Assembly: GCA_022824585.1 (NCBI GenBank)
Contig: JAJDZN010000088.1
Coordinates: forward strand, 1-43,719
Direction: 5' to 3'
DNA: 43,719 bases
From: Bryobacterales bacterium
Lineage (GTDB): Bacteria; Acidobacteriota; Terriglobia; Bryobacterales; UBA6623
Below the pieces are notes generated by a model. That model had not been told where the DNA came from and searched no databases. It saw nothing but the letters and a program-made list of their open reading frames with translations. A program made the translations under genes and the position numbers. This document shows, in pieces, positions 1-7,715 of the stretch (within the stretch, counting starts at the first letter, position 1; every line of letters starts with the position of its first letter).

Positions 1-36
1 GGCATTGTAGTGCCACGCCCGATTTCTGCCTACCCT

Positions 37-54
37 AAGCTATTGCAATAGCTT
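37..54. repeat. Perfect 18-bp palindrome
   Basis: AAGCTATTGCAATAGCTT equals its own reverse complement. It lies 71 bases beyond the stop of the first minus-strand gene. As RNA it could form a 7-bp stem with a TGCA tetraloop, but no U-tract follows on the minus strand. It may be a protein-binding site or a weak terminator for the operon at 126-4346. The rest of bases 1-125 shows nothing else I recognise, and what lies left of the window is unknown. Confidence 0.45.
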
Positions 55-125
55 GGTTTAGCGAAACGCGAAAATCAAACTGTCGAAGATGAGTCTGGCC
101 GAGTAGGCGTCGCCCCAACGGGGCT

Positions 126-2945
126 CTAGTTGAACACCCACGGGCGGGCTTGCTTGACCGCCAGCTGACCGTCGGAGGTGACCTTGAACTCGATCTCCAT
201 GGCGAACCGCTCGTTGGCGGAGACTTGGTACAGATCGCGGAACCGGCCGTGCACAGTGCGCAGGTAGGTGCGCAGCTCGTTGCGGTGCTCGTCGCTGAGG
301 ATCACGCGGCCGTCAGTGGTTCGGTTGGAGCTGCGAATGAACCGGTCGTCCCGGGAGCCGCGCGTGCTGAGCAGCAGTTCTTCCGGGATCGACTCGCCTT
401 CCGGGTTCGTGACCAGGTCTTCGCCGACCTGGGCGTTGACGTAGTACATGCGCGGCCGGCCGTCTCCGCCGGTTTGGTACACGATGTCCTCGGTGACTGC
501 CACTCCATTGGCGCGCTCGCCCGAGTAGTTCGGGTGGACCAGCACGCCCATCGCGGCCGCCGTGTGGTCGATGCGGAAGAATGCGCGTTCTTCATAGGCG
601 CGGAAATTCCAGAGGCTGGCGTAGACCTGCTTGACCGACTTGGAGATGTGGCCCTCGTCCGGGTGGTGCGTGAACGAGTCGTACAGGCCGGCGCCGCTAA
701 AGCCCGGCAGGTCCTCGTTGTTGGTGCTGGAGCGCAGGCGAACCGCGCGCCCCTGCGGGAAGCCTTCGTGCATGGACTGCAGGTCGGCGAGCATCCAGCC
801 CGGCATTTCTCCGGCGCGGACCGTCTTGCGGAACTGCCGCAGTGCCTCTTCGCGAACGCCGGTGTCGGTTGCGAACCCGGGCTCGGCGAACATCGCCGCG
901 GCCCGTTCGTAGAGCCCGTTGTGGCGCATGAAGCTGTCGTAGAAATAGAACGGTATCGCGAATCCCTCCGGCACCACGCCGGCCGGGAAGTCCAGGCTGC
1001 CCAGAGTGGCGACATTGGCCGCCTTCACGCCCACGCTGGCAGAGTCGTCGAAGCCGAGTTCGCTCAGCGGGCGAATCGCCTTGATCTGGAGGTCGCGTTT
1101 CGGAACGAGCGTTTGGTCGGGGCGCAACTTGGCGAAGTGGCTCTCAACTTCCTGAACAGTCGCCTCGCGGAGTTGGTAGCCATCGGGAGTGACGTTGTAG
1201 CGGACGTACTTGCCGGTTAGGCCGACGATGTCCGGGTTCTCAGCCGCCCCCTTGATGAATGCGTTCGGCACGCCATCCTGCACGGCCCGCAGATTCACGT
1301 GGGAGAGCGGCGTCTGCCGGACGCTGGTGATGATCCCGGCCACGCGCGGCATCTCGTTGGGGAGGCTCTCGTAGGGCACCACGTCGCGCTCCCTCGGGCG
1401 CTCGTCGGGCGACATCAGCCGCAAGTAGCCGAAGCCCTCGGCGGCGTTGAGCGGAAGATAAGCGATTTCGCCGAACAGGTCCTCTTCCCGGAAGACCGCC
1501 AGGTTGGCTGCGTCGTATTGGTCGCGCTCTTGCTCGTAGCGTGCGACAGCGGCTGGCAGGGGATAGTACGCTAGCTGGCCGTCGACGATCGGAGCGTGCT
1601 CGGCGAGGAGATCGTGGGCGAGCCGGATCATCTCGAACGGGTACGAGTCTCTCGGTTCGAACTCGAACGTGTAGAGCCCAGCTTTCCCGTTGGGTGCGGT
1701 GAGCAGCGGGCGGAATACCAAGACGCCGCGCATCGTGCCGGACTGCCCGCCGCGCCCGCTGAAGCCAAGGCCTACGGCGCGCATGAATTGCGGGTGGGCG
1801 CGGAAGTTCTCAGTGTTCATGAAGTACATCTGCGGCGCATCGGAGTTCGCTTCAGTGATGACGAACTTGACGAACTCGAGGCCGCGCAGGCCGGCATCGA
1901 TCATGACCTGTTCGCCCTGGTAGGAGAACTTCTCGAAGGTTGCTCTGTCGGGAATCGTGGCTGCGCCCTCTTCCGGTATCAGTTCGTCAGGCTGCTTTCG
2001 CTGGGCCGCGACTTCTCCGGAACCTGCTCCCGGCCCCCGTCCGAAACCGCGCCCGCCGCGCCCCCGTCCGCCGCGGCTTGGCAGGAACTCGCTCTCGGCG
2101 AGCGCTCCGCTGCTGTCGCTGTCCAGGCTTGCGAGTGCTGTGCTCGCGGCCTCGATCTCGGCGGCTTCGAGGCTCCCGCTGCCGTCGCTGTCGAGCGCGT
2201 TAACCAGCGGGATAGCGCGCAGCATGCCGCCGGGACCTCCTGGGCCACCCTGCCCGCGCCCGCCGAAGGCGCCCCCGCCAGGCAGCATTTCGCCTTCGCT
2301 GAGACGTCCGTCGCCGTCTGAGTCCAGCGAGCGCAGCGCTGCGCTGGCTGCCGCCATTTCCGCAGCCGAGATTTCGCGGTCACCATTGGCGTCCAGCACA
2401 TCCGCGACTGGCAGCGTGCCGCGCGGCGGGCCTTGGCCGCGGCCCGGGCCCCCGCGTCCGCCGAATCGGGGCAACAGTTCTTCTCCGGCCAACGTGCCGC
2501 TGCCATCGGCATCCAAGCTCGCCAGCGACGCCGACGCCTGGCGGATCTCTCCGGGGCTGATCTCCCCGTCACCGTCCGAATCGAGGGCTGCCAGCACGGG
2601 AATGCGACGCAACATGCCCGCAGGGCCGCCTCCGCCCGGCCTTGCTCCTCCGCCCGGACCCGCAGGTCCCGCTCCGCGCCCGCCGCCGGGCCCTCCGCCC
2701 GGCCTTCCGCCGAATTGGGGCAATAGTTCTTCCGGGCTGAGGACTCCGCTGCCATCCGTGTCGAGCGTTGCCAGCGCGGCCGGAGCGGCGCCGATTTCCG
2801 CTGCCGATAAGATGTCGTCCGCGTCTGCATCGAGCGCGGCCATCACTGGGAACATCCTCATCATGCCGGGCGGGCCTTGCGCGAAGAGCGCTGTACAGGC
2901 CGCCGCGAAGACGGCCAAGCCGAGAGCTCTTGAGTGGGAGTTCAT
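126..2945 (-). CDS. Secreted EF-hand / water-dikinase-like protein
   Basis: A 939-residue protein. Residues 1-22 look like a signal peptide ending near FAQG. Eight canonical 12-residue EF-hand loops start at D39, D62, D122, D145, D185, D208, D252 and D275, arranged as four pairs joined by Gly/Pro-rich linkers; each loop has Asp at 1 and 3 and Glu at 12. Residues ~320-530 match nothing I know. Residues ~530-565 (TPLSHVNLRA, His549) resemble the phosphohistidine domain of alpha-glucan water dikinase. Residues ~630-939 form a full PPDK_N ATP-binding domain (RSSTNNEDLPGFSGAG at 738-753, KQARPW at 931-936). Phosphohistidine domain before ATP domain is the water-dikinase order, not that of PPDK or PEP synthase. 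I chose the start at 2945 because it overlaps the DUF4956 stop as ATGA and opens the signal peptide; an in-frame start at 3179 would add 78 low-complexity residues. Substrate unknown; calcium binding and phosphotransfer are inferences. Confidence 0.85.
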   Translation of the reverse strand: MNSHSRALGLAVFAAACTALFAQGPPGMMRMFPVMAALDADADDILSAAEIGAAPAALATLDTDGSGVLSPEELLPQFGGRPGGGPGGGRGAGPAGPGGGARPGGGGPAGMLRRIPVLAALDSDGDGEISPGEIRQASASLASLDADGSGTLAGEELLPRFGGRGGPGRGQGPPRGTLPVADVLDANGDREISAAEMAAASAALRSLDSDGDGRLSEGEMLPGGGAFGGRGQGGPGGPGGMLRAIPLVNALDSDGSGSLEAAEIEAASTALASLDSDSSGALAESEFLPSRGGRGRGGRGFGRGPGAGSGEVAAQRKQPDELIPEEGAATIPDRATFEKFSYQGEQVMIDAGLRGLEFVKFVITEANSDAPQMYFMNTENFRAHPQFMRAVGLGFSGRGGQSGTMRGVLVFRPLLTAPNGKAGLYTFEFEPRDSYPFEMIRLAHDLLAEHAPIVDGQLAYYPLPAAVARYEQERDQYDAANLAVFREEDLFGEIAYLPLNAAEGFGYLRLMSPDERPRERDVVPYESLPNEMPRVAGIITSVRQTPLSHVNLRAVQDGVPNAFIKGAAENPDIVGLTGKYVRYNVTPDGYQLREATVQEVESHFAKLRPDQTLVPKRDLQIKAIRPLSELGFDDSASVGVKAANVATLGSLDFPAGVVPEGFAIPFYFYDSFMRHNGLYERAAAMFAEPGFATDTGVREEALRQFRKTVRAGEMPGWMLADLQSMHEGFPQGRAVRLRSSTNNEDLPGFSGAGLYDSFTHHPDEGHISKSVKQVYASLWNFRAYEERAFFRIDHTAAAMGVLVHPNYSGERANGVAVTEDIVYQTGGDGRPRMYYVNAQVGEDLVTNPEGESIPEELLLSTRGSRDDRFIRSSNRTTDGRVILSDEHRNELRTYLRTVHGRFRDLYQVSANERFAMEIEFKVTSDGQLAVKQARPWVFN

Positions 2946-3562
2946 GATGCTTCCTTTGTTCCGTTGGCGCGAGCCGCCGCTTGCTGTTCCCGATCGTCGA
3001 AGAAGAGCGTGAGTTCCGCGGTATCGCGGACCAAGTCCATGCGTCCGACGGAAACATGCCGAATTGGCAGTCCGGTCCGTGCGCGCAGGTCGGCGAGCAG
3101 TTCTTCCTTGCGTGACGGCACGACCAGCTCGATCTTGTCGTAGTTGATCTGCTTGCTCGCCTCGAAGTGAAAGCCCCATTCGCGCTCTAGCACGAACATG
3201 ACGAGAACCACAACCGCGTTGGATGCCAGCATCCGGGTGTAGTCGGATTCCGTCGCCAGCACCGAATTCATCACCGCCAGCGCGATCAGCACGAACAGGT
3301 AGGTCATCTCGCGGGCCGAGATCGTGTCCGTGCGGTAGCGCAGCACGGAGAAGATCGCGAATAGGCCGAAGCCCACGCCGATACTCAGATCGACGCTGGT
3401 CAGCAGGCCGAGCACGAAATAGGTCACTGTGCTGAACGTCAGGAACGTCAGCACGTACTGTTTGTCCTGAGTCGTCGGGTAGTAGATCAGACGGACGACC
3501 AGCAGCGCCACTGCGAGGTTGAATCCGGCTCCGGCGAGGTGGGCGAGCAATTCAGGCTGCAT
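2942..3562 (-). CDS. DUF4956 membrane protein
   Basis: A 206-residue protein matching the DUF4956 pattern. The N-terminal ~120 residues are hydrophobic with about four membrane segments (around 11-26, 37-53, 60-75 and 90-125), including the family-typical stretch FAIFSVLRYRTDTISAREMTYLF. The rest is a soluble domain, probably cytoplasmic. The family has no assigned biochemical function that I know of. Its gene overlaps the upstream VTC-domain gene by 11 bases and the downstream EF-hand gene by 4, so the three are almost certainly co-translated. By analogy with the yeast VTC complex, where a catalytic VTC domain works with membrane subunits, it could anchor or channel the polymerase product; this is inference. 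Confidence 0.88.
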   Translation of the reverse strand: MQPELLAHLAGAGFNLAVALLVVRLIYYPTTQDKQYVLTFLTFSTVTYFVLGLLTSVDLSIGVGFGLFAIFSVLRYRTDTISAREMTYLFVLIALAVMNSVLATESDYTRMLASNAVVVLVMFVLEREWGFHFEASKQINYDKIELVVPSRKEELLADLRARTGLPIRHVSVGRMDLVRDTAELTLFFDDREQQAAARANGTKEAS

Positions 3563-4346
3563 GGCAGTCTCCTCGGGCCAGCTTGGCCAGCATGCGGAGC
3601 TTGGGCCGCGCCTGGCTGCGCTTCAACTGCGGGTAGAGCAGTACCGCCCCGACGCAGTACTTGCTAAACCCGGTCGGGCGGGATCCGAGCGAGCGCATGT
3701 GGCGGAAGAACGGCGACGTCCGGTCGAAGCGCTCCTGCTTGAGTTCGCCGACCACGACACCCGGAATCTGAATCGCGCCGGTTTGGATCTGGAAGTGGAC
3801 GCCAACATCGAGCGTGACTCGCTCTCGACTCGTCTTGCTCACGAGCGTGATGCGCTCGAATCGATTCCATATCGTTGGCTGTAGCCGCTCGCTGTCGATC
3901 TGCGCATGAGCGGCAATGAAGGTGCCCTCTGCCACGCTCAGCTCGGTGACGATGTCGGGGGTCTCGGTCCGGGCCTTGACCGAGCGGCGCGGCCCGATCT
4001 TGCGCTTGAGTTCGAAGAACGAGCGGCCCGAGTCGACATACTGGCGGCTGCGGACCTTGAGAGCGCGGCGCGCGGCGCGCTGGTGCCTGCGGTACAGGTC
4101 GAATCCGGCTGTGTCGAAGTAGAGCGTGCGGTAGTGGTGCAGGCGCACACCGCCAACTTCCAATACTCGGTAGTCCTGCCGCAGGGAATCGAGCAGAGCC
4201 GGCAACTGGCCTTGCGGCAGCAAGAACTTCGTGTCGCAGCGGTCTTGCGAGGCCCGCTGCCCGATCGCCTCCAAGGGTACTGGCGCGAACGCGGCAAGGC
4301 GGTCGCGAACTTGGTCTGCGAATGAGCATGCGCTACGGGAGGACAT
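3552..4346 (-). CDS. VTC-domain polyphosphate polymerase
   Basis: A 264-residue protein with the bacterial VTC (vacuolar transporter chaperone) tunnel fold, which in yeast Vtc4 makes polyphosphate from ATP. The expected basic and acidic motifs are all visible: DTKFLLP (Lys40), YRTLYFDT (72-79), KVRSRQY (Arg99, Arg101), ELKRK (112-116), SVKAR (122-126), RVTLDVGVHF (~176-185), GELKQE (Glu201, Lys203) and FSKYCVG (227-233). No SPX or membrane domain is attached, as is usual for bacterial members. I prefer the start at 4346 (MSSRSACS); a start at 4403 would add 19 residues without family similarity. First gene of the three-gene minus-strand operon. It may be an active polymerase or a related triphosphate-tunnel enzyme; catalysis is inferred from motif conservation. 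Confidence 0.88.
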   Translation of the reverse strand: MSSRSACSFADQVRDRLAAFAPVPLEAIGQRASQDRCDTKFLLPQGQLPALLDSLRQDYRVLEVGGVRLHHYRTLYFDTAGFDLYRRHQRAARRALKVRSRQYVDSGRSFFELKRKIGPRRSVKARTETPDIVTELSVAEGTFIAAHAQIDSERLQPTIWNRFERITLVSKTSRERVTLDVGVHFQIQTGAIQIPGVVVGELKQERFDRTSPFFRHMRSLGSRPTGFSKYCVGAVLLYPQLKRSQARPKLRMLAKLARGDCHAA

Positions 4347-4683
4347 ATCGGGTTGGCGTTTCTGCCACGGCGGCACTGTGCAACGCCCCTGCACGCCTTG
4401 CATTTGTAGGCGCGGGTAGGTGTCGGACGGTCACTTGCCGTTCGTCAAATGGTTGTAAAGCAGGGGGCGCGATGTATCGGTGCGCAGCCAGGAGCGGCCG
4501 GCAGCCCCTGGGCTCTGCTACGCATCCTCCGGCGACAGAGGGAGTTGCGCGCGATCGCGGGTCGCTCGAATCGGCAGCCTCGCCGCCGGGCGCCGGTCTC
4601 CGCGGCCGCGCCTGACCTATAATCGTTTGGTCAATCCGGCCGCCCTGCGGCGAGAGCCGGGGGGCGCGGGAGAGGAGCGAATC
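4347..4683. other. Divergent intergenic region
   Basis: A 337-bp space between the minus-strand VTC operon and the plus-strand rhodanese gene. It should hold promoters for both. A perfect TATAAT lies at 4618-4623 for the plus strand. I see no convincing small gene; the open frames that cross it are in-frame extensions of the rhodanese gene or lack family-like sequence. Confidence 0.6.
4618..4623 (+). promoter_or_regulatory. Candidate -10 element (TATAAT)
   Basis: An exact TATAAT in otherwise very GC-rich DNA, about 60 bases before the rhodanese start. No good TTGACA-like -35 lies 16-18 bases upstream, so it may depend on an activator or on a different sigma factor. An RNA start near 4630 would also argue against the longer in-frame start at 4480 for that gene. 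Confidence 0.4.
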
Positions 4684-5529
4684 ATGTCGGGCTATGCGCA
4701 TCCTGAAGTACTCGTTACGACCGATTGGGTCGACCAGCACGGCCGCGACGACGGCGTCCGGGTCGTGGAGGTCGACGTGGACACCGGCTCTTACGACGAA
4801 GGTCACGTGCCAGGTGCGATCGGTTGGGCGTGGGACAGCCAGCTGTGCGACACGCTCGTGCGCGACATCGTGCCCAAGGACCGCTTCGAGAAATTGCTGG
4901 GCGACAGTGGCATCAGCCGGGACACGACTGTCGTGCTCTACGGCGACAACAACAACTGGTTCGCAGCCTGGGCGTTCTGGCAGCTGAAGATCTACGGCCA
5001 CCCAGATGTCAGGCTGATGAACGGCGGGCGCGTGAAGTGGCTGGCGGAGGGGCGCGAAGTCTCCCTGGAGGCTCCCGAAATCGCGCCGGCGGACTATTCC
5101 GCCTCCGAACCGGACCTTTCGATCCGGGCCTTCTTGGACCAAGTCCGGGAGGCGTCGGGCTCAGGTGCTGCCGATATGGTCGATGTGCGCAGCCCGGCCG
5201 AGTTCAGCGGCGAGATCCTCGCCCCTCCGGGCCTGCCCGAGACGTGCCAGCGCGGCGGGCACGTGCCGGGCGCGCGGAACATTCCGTGGGGCAAGGCCTG
5301 CGCCGAGGACGGCACGTTCAAGAGTGCCGGGGCTCTGCGCGAACTCTACGCCGCCGAGGGCATCACCGGCAACAAGCCGATCGTCGCGTACTGCCGCATC
5401 GGCGAGCGTTCCAGCCATTCTTGGTTCGTGCTCAAGTACCTGCTGGGCTACGACGGCGTGAGCAACTATGACGGGTCGTGGACCGAGTGGGGCAACCTTG
5501 TCGGCGCGCCGGTCGAGCGCGGCGCATGA
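4684..5529 (+). CDS. Thiosulfate/3-mercaptopyruvate sulfurtransferase
   Basis: A 281-residue tandem-rhodanese protein. The N-terminal domain (~1-130) is catalytically inactive, as usual, and the C-terminal domain carries the active loop CRIGERSSH with Cys237. The CRIGERSSHSWF form is that of CysA/SseA-type thiosulfate sulfurtransferases, which move a sulfane sulfur onto cyanide or other thiophilic acceptors in the cytoplasm. Length is typical. The start at ATG 4684 follows GAGGAG about 6 bases upstream; a longer in-frame start at 4480 lies before the TATAAT and adds low-complexity residues. The stop overlaps the next start as ATGA. Whether it supports sulfur handling from the sulfatases further along is speculative. 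Confidence 0.93.
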   Translation: MSGYAHPEVLVTTDWVDQHGRDDGVRVVEVDVDTGSYDEGHVPGAIGWAWDSQLCDTLVRDIVPKDRFEKLLGDSGISRDTTVVLYGDNNNWFAAWAFWQLKIYGHPDVRLMNGGRVKWLAEGREVSLEAPEIAPADYSASEPDLSIRAFLDQVREASGSGAADMVDVRSPAEFSGEILAPPGLPETCQRGGHVPGARNIPWGKACAEDGTFKSAGALRELYAAEGITGNKPIVAYCRIGERSSHSWFVLKYLLGYDGVSNYDGSWTEWGNLVGAPVERGA

Positions 5530-5750
5530 AGGCCGAGAGCTTCAGCGTCACCGAACTAGAACTGGCAGGCTGGCCGGTGCGGATTACCTCCTACCGCATA
5601 GGCGAGACTTGGCACGCCAAGGCGGACAACGTCTCTCCTGGCGCCAACATCGCCCGGGCCAAGGCGGAGGGAAGGGAGCAGGCCGAGGCCACGGTGATCG
5701 AGCGCGCTTCCGCGAGATTAGGGGCCACTCGGCGTCGCCCCCAAGGCTGA
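5526..5750 (+). CDS. Small hypothetical protein coupled to rhodanese
   Basis: A 74-residue protein whose ATG overlaps the rhodanese stop (ATGA), which implies translational coupling. The sequence begins MKAESFSVTELEL, is soluble and amphipathic, and contains GETWHAKADNVSPGANIARA followed by a charged helix, giving a compact alpha/beta look. I do not recognise the family. No cysteines are present, so it is unlikely to be a sulfur carrier itself. It ends 12 bases before the metallophosphoesterase gene. Confidence 0.7.
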   Translation: MKAESFSVTELELAGWPVRITSYRIGETWHAKADNVSPGANIARAKAEGREQAEATVIERASARLGATRRRPQG

Positions 5751-5762
5751 GCTAGGTTCCTG

Positions 5763-6356
5763 ATGAGATTCCAGATCTTTTCCGACATCCACGGCGACTT
5801 CGCCAGCTTGCGGCAAGCCGTCGCGGTCGAAGCGGACGTATTCATCGCGGCCGGCGACCTGGTGACCCACCCGGCCCCGCTCGACCCTTGCGCGGAGGTT
5901 CTCGCGCCCTTGGGCGATCGCCTCTGGGTCATGCCGGGCAACAATGAGACAGCCGAGCAGGTGCGCGAGTTCTGCGAGCGCCACGGCTTTCGCAACTTTC
6001 ACGAGGAAGTCCACGAGGTGGCTGGCGTGCATTTCGCCGGCTTGGGCTATTCCAACCCCACGCCGTTCGACACTCCCGGGGAATACTCGGAGGAGGATCT
6101 GGCCGCCAAGCTGTCCTGTTTCGCCGGCCGGTTCCCCCAGGTCTTGGTCTGCCACGCCCCGCCGCTAGACACGCCTCTCGACGAGGCCGGCCCTGGCCTG
6201 CACTTCGGCTCCAAGGCCGTCCGCGACTACATCGACGAGCACCAGCCGGAGTACTGCTTCTGCGGGCACATCCACGAGGGTTCTGGCCGGACCGTGCGAC
6301 TCGGCGCGACGCTGGCGGCGAATGTCGGCAAGCCGGGCTACCTGCTGGAACTGTGA
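5763..6356 (+). CDS. Calcineurin-like metallophosphoesterase
   Basis: A 197-residue compact phosphoesterase of the YfcE/MJ0936 size class. Metal-site motifs appear in order: DIHG (Asp8, His10), GD (31-32), GNNE (59-62), CHAPP (His131) and GHIHE (168-172). These ligate two divalent metals and hydrolyse phosphomono- or diesters in the cytoplasm; no signal peptide is present. It ends within the rhodanese cluster and shares its direction. The substrate cannot be told from sequence. Confidence 0.9.
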   Translation: MRFQIFSDIHGDFASLRQAVAVEADVFIAAGDLVTHPAPLDPCAEVLAPLGDRLWVMPGNNETAEQVREFCERHGFRNFHEEVHEVAGVHFAGLGYSNPTPFDTPGEYSEEDLAAKLSCFAGRFPQVLVCHAPPLDTPLDEAGPGLHFGSKAVRDYIDEHQPEYCFCGHIHEGSGRTVRLGATLAANVGKPGYLLEL

Positions 6357-6378
6357 GTGCGTCGGCCGCGCTGCGCGC

Positions 6379-6384
6379 TAAAAT
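6379..6384 (+). promoter_or_regulatory. Candidate -10 element (TAAAAT)
   Basis: TAAAAT stands out in GC-rich sequence, about 45 bases before the ABC-2 permease start and just past the phosphoesterase stop. No clear -35 is visible. It may start a separate transcript for the permease and DUF420 genes. Confidence 0.3.
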
Positions 6385-6429
6385 AGACGTGCGGTTGCTT
6401 GTCTCACTATCCCGCCGCTGACCCACCCG

Positions 6430-7266
6430 ATGTCCGATGCGCCTGAAGGGGCAGTTGTCGCGCTGCCTGTGGCGGGCGACCAATCTGCTAGCAGCGCCAG
6501 CTTCTGGCTGTGCGCCGCGACGCTGTGGCGGCGCGAACTGCGCGGCTTCTACCGCCAGCGCAGCCGAGTCGTCGGCACGCTGTCCACGCCGCTGCTGTTC
6601 TGGCTCGTGCTAGGGTCGGGATTCGGCTCTTCGCTGCTGGCGTCCGAGGGTGGCTACGCGCAGTTTTTCTTTCCGGGGATGCTGGCGCTGAGCGTGCTGT
6701 TCACGTCGATCTTCGCCAACATCTCGTTGATCGAGGATCGCCGCGAGGGGTTCCTGCTGGGCGTGCTGGTGGCCCCAGTGTCGCGCCTTGCTCTGGTGTT
6801 GGGAAAGGTCGGCGGGGCCACCACCCTAGGTGCCATTCAAGGCGCCCTGCTGTTGCCGCTGGCGCCGTTGGCGGGCCTTTCGATCGATGTCGCAAGCCTG
6901 CCGCTGGTGTTCGCGGCGCTGTTGCTGATGGCGTTCGGCGTGACCTGCTTGGGATTCTTCTGCGCTTGGTGGCTGAACTCGGTGCAGGGCTTCCACTCGA
7001 TCATGAACCTCGTGCTCATGCCGATGTGGCTCGTCTCCGGCGGGGTCTTCCCCCTGGACGGCTCGTCGGCGTGGCTGCGCTGGCTGACGGCGGCCAACCC
7101 CCTGGCCTACGGCGTGGCCGAGCTGCGCCGGCTGCTGGACGCGCCCGGAGCCGGCACGGTTCCGGCGCCCGAGTTGTCATGGCTGGTGCTGGCGGGCTTC
7201 GGCGCTCTCATGCTGCTGGCGGCGTGGCGCAAGGCGGTGCGCTCCGAGGCGGCGCACCTGTCCTGA
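6430..7266 (+). CDS. ABC-2 type transporter permease
   Basis: A 278-residue integral membrane protein with about six hydrophobic segments (roughly 50-70, 76-95, 135-150, 157-185, 195-212, 248-265) and the ABC-2 family look: LWRRELRGFYRQRSRVVGTLSTPLLFWLVLG at the first segment and MNLVLMPMWLVSGGVFPLDG near the end. Such permeases need a separate ATPase subunit, and none is adjacent. It is followed after 28 bases by DUF420, an order I recall from respiratory or cytochrome-oxidase assembly regions, where the ATPase normally precedes. Exported substrate unknown. Confidence 0.88.
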   Translation: MSDAPEGAVVALPVAGDQSASSASFWLCAATLWRRELRGFYRQRSRVVGTLSTPLLFWLVLGSGFGSSLLASEGGYAQFFFPGMLALSVLFTSIFANISLIEDRREGFLLGVLVAPVSRLALVLGKVGGATTLGAIQGALLLPLAPLAGLSIDVASLPLVFAALLLMAFGVTCLGFFCAWWLNSVQGFHSIMNLVLMPMWLVSGGVFPLDGSSAWLRWLTAANPLAYGVAELRRLLDAPGAGTVPAPELSWLVLAGFGALMLLAAWRKAVRSEAAHLS

Positions 7267-7294
7267 TTCTTGGCACGCGGCGCGAACCGACCGA

Positions 7295-7708
7295 ATGGAT
7301 TTCACCGACCTGCCCGCGCTCAACGCCAGCCTGAACTCGGTCGCGGCGGTGTTGCTGACGCTCGGATACGTGTTCATCCGTCGCGGGGACATGCAGCGCC
7401 ACAGGGCCTGCATGCTCTGCGCCTGCGGGGCTTCGGTAGCGTTTCTCGCCAGCTATCTGGTCTACCACTGGCAGGTGGGCTCCGTGCCGTTCACGGGCCA
7501 GGGCTGGGTCCGGCCCGTCTACTTCTCGATCTTGCTCAGCCACATCGTGCTGGCGATCGTGATCCTGCCGCTGGCCGTGACCACGCTGCTGCGCGCATGG
7601 CGCGGCGACTATGACCGCCACCGCGCCATCGCCCGCTGGACTTGGCCCCTCTGGATGTACGTCTCGCTCACCGGCGTGGCTATCTATTTGATGCTCTACC
7701 ACTGGTAG
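7295..7708 (+). CDS. DUF420 membrane protein (CtaM-like)
   Basis: A 137-residue protein with four membrane segments (about 14-28, 40-58, 78-98, 115-134). Conserved family features include RHRACML, LVYHWQ, LSHIVLA and the C-terminal YLMLYHW; the paired histidines suggest heme or metal contact. DUF420 members such as YozB/CtaM of Firmicutes are linked to cytochrome oxidase maturation. No oxidase subunits lie in this window, so that role is by family only. It stops 7 bases before the ABC exporter start. Confidence 0.85.
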   Translation: MDFTDLPALNASLNSVAAVLLTLGYVFIRRGDMQRHRACMLCACGASVAFLASYLVYHWQVGSVPFTGQGWVRPVYFSILLSHIVLAIVILPLAVTTLLRAWRGDYDRHRAIARWTWPLWMYVSLTGVAIYLMLYHW

Positions 7709-7715
7709 GTCGACC

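Noticed and set aside
2946..3179. N-terminal extension of the EF-hand protein by 78 residues
   Set aside because: It lies in the DUF4956 coding sequence in another frame and would bury the signal peptide.
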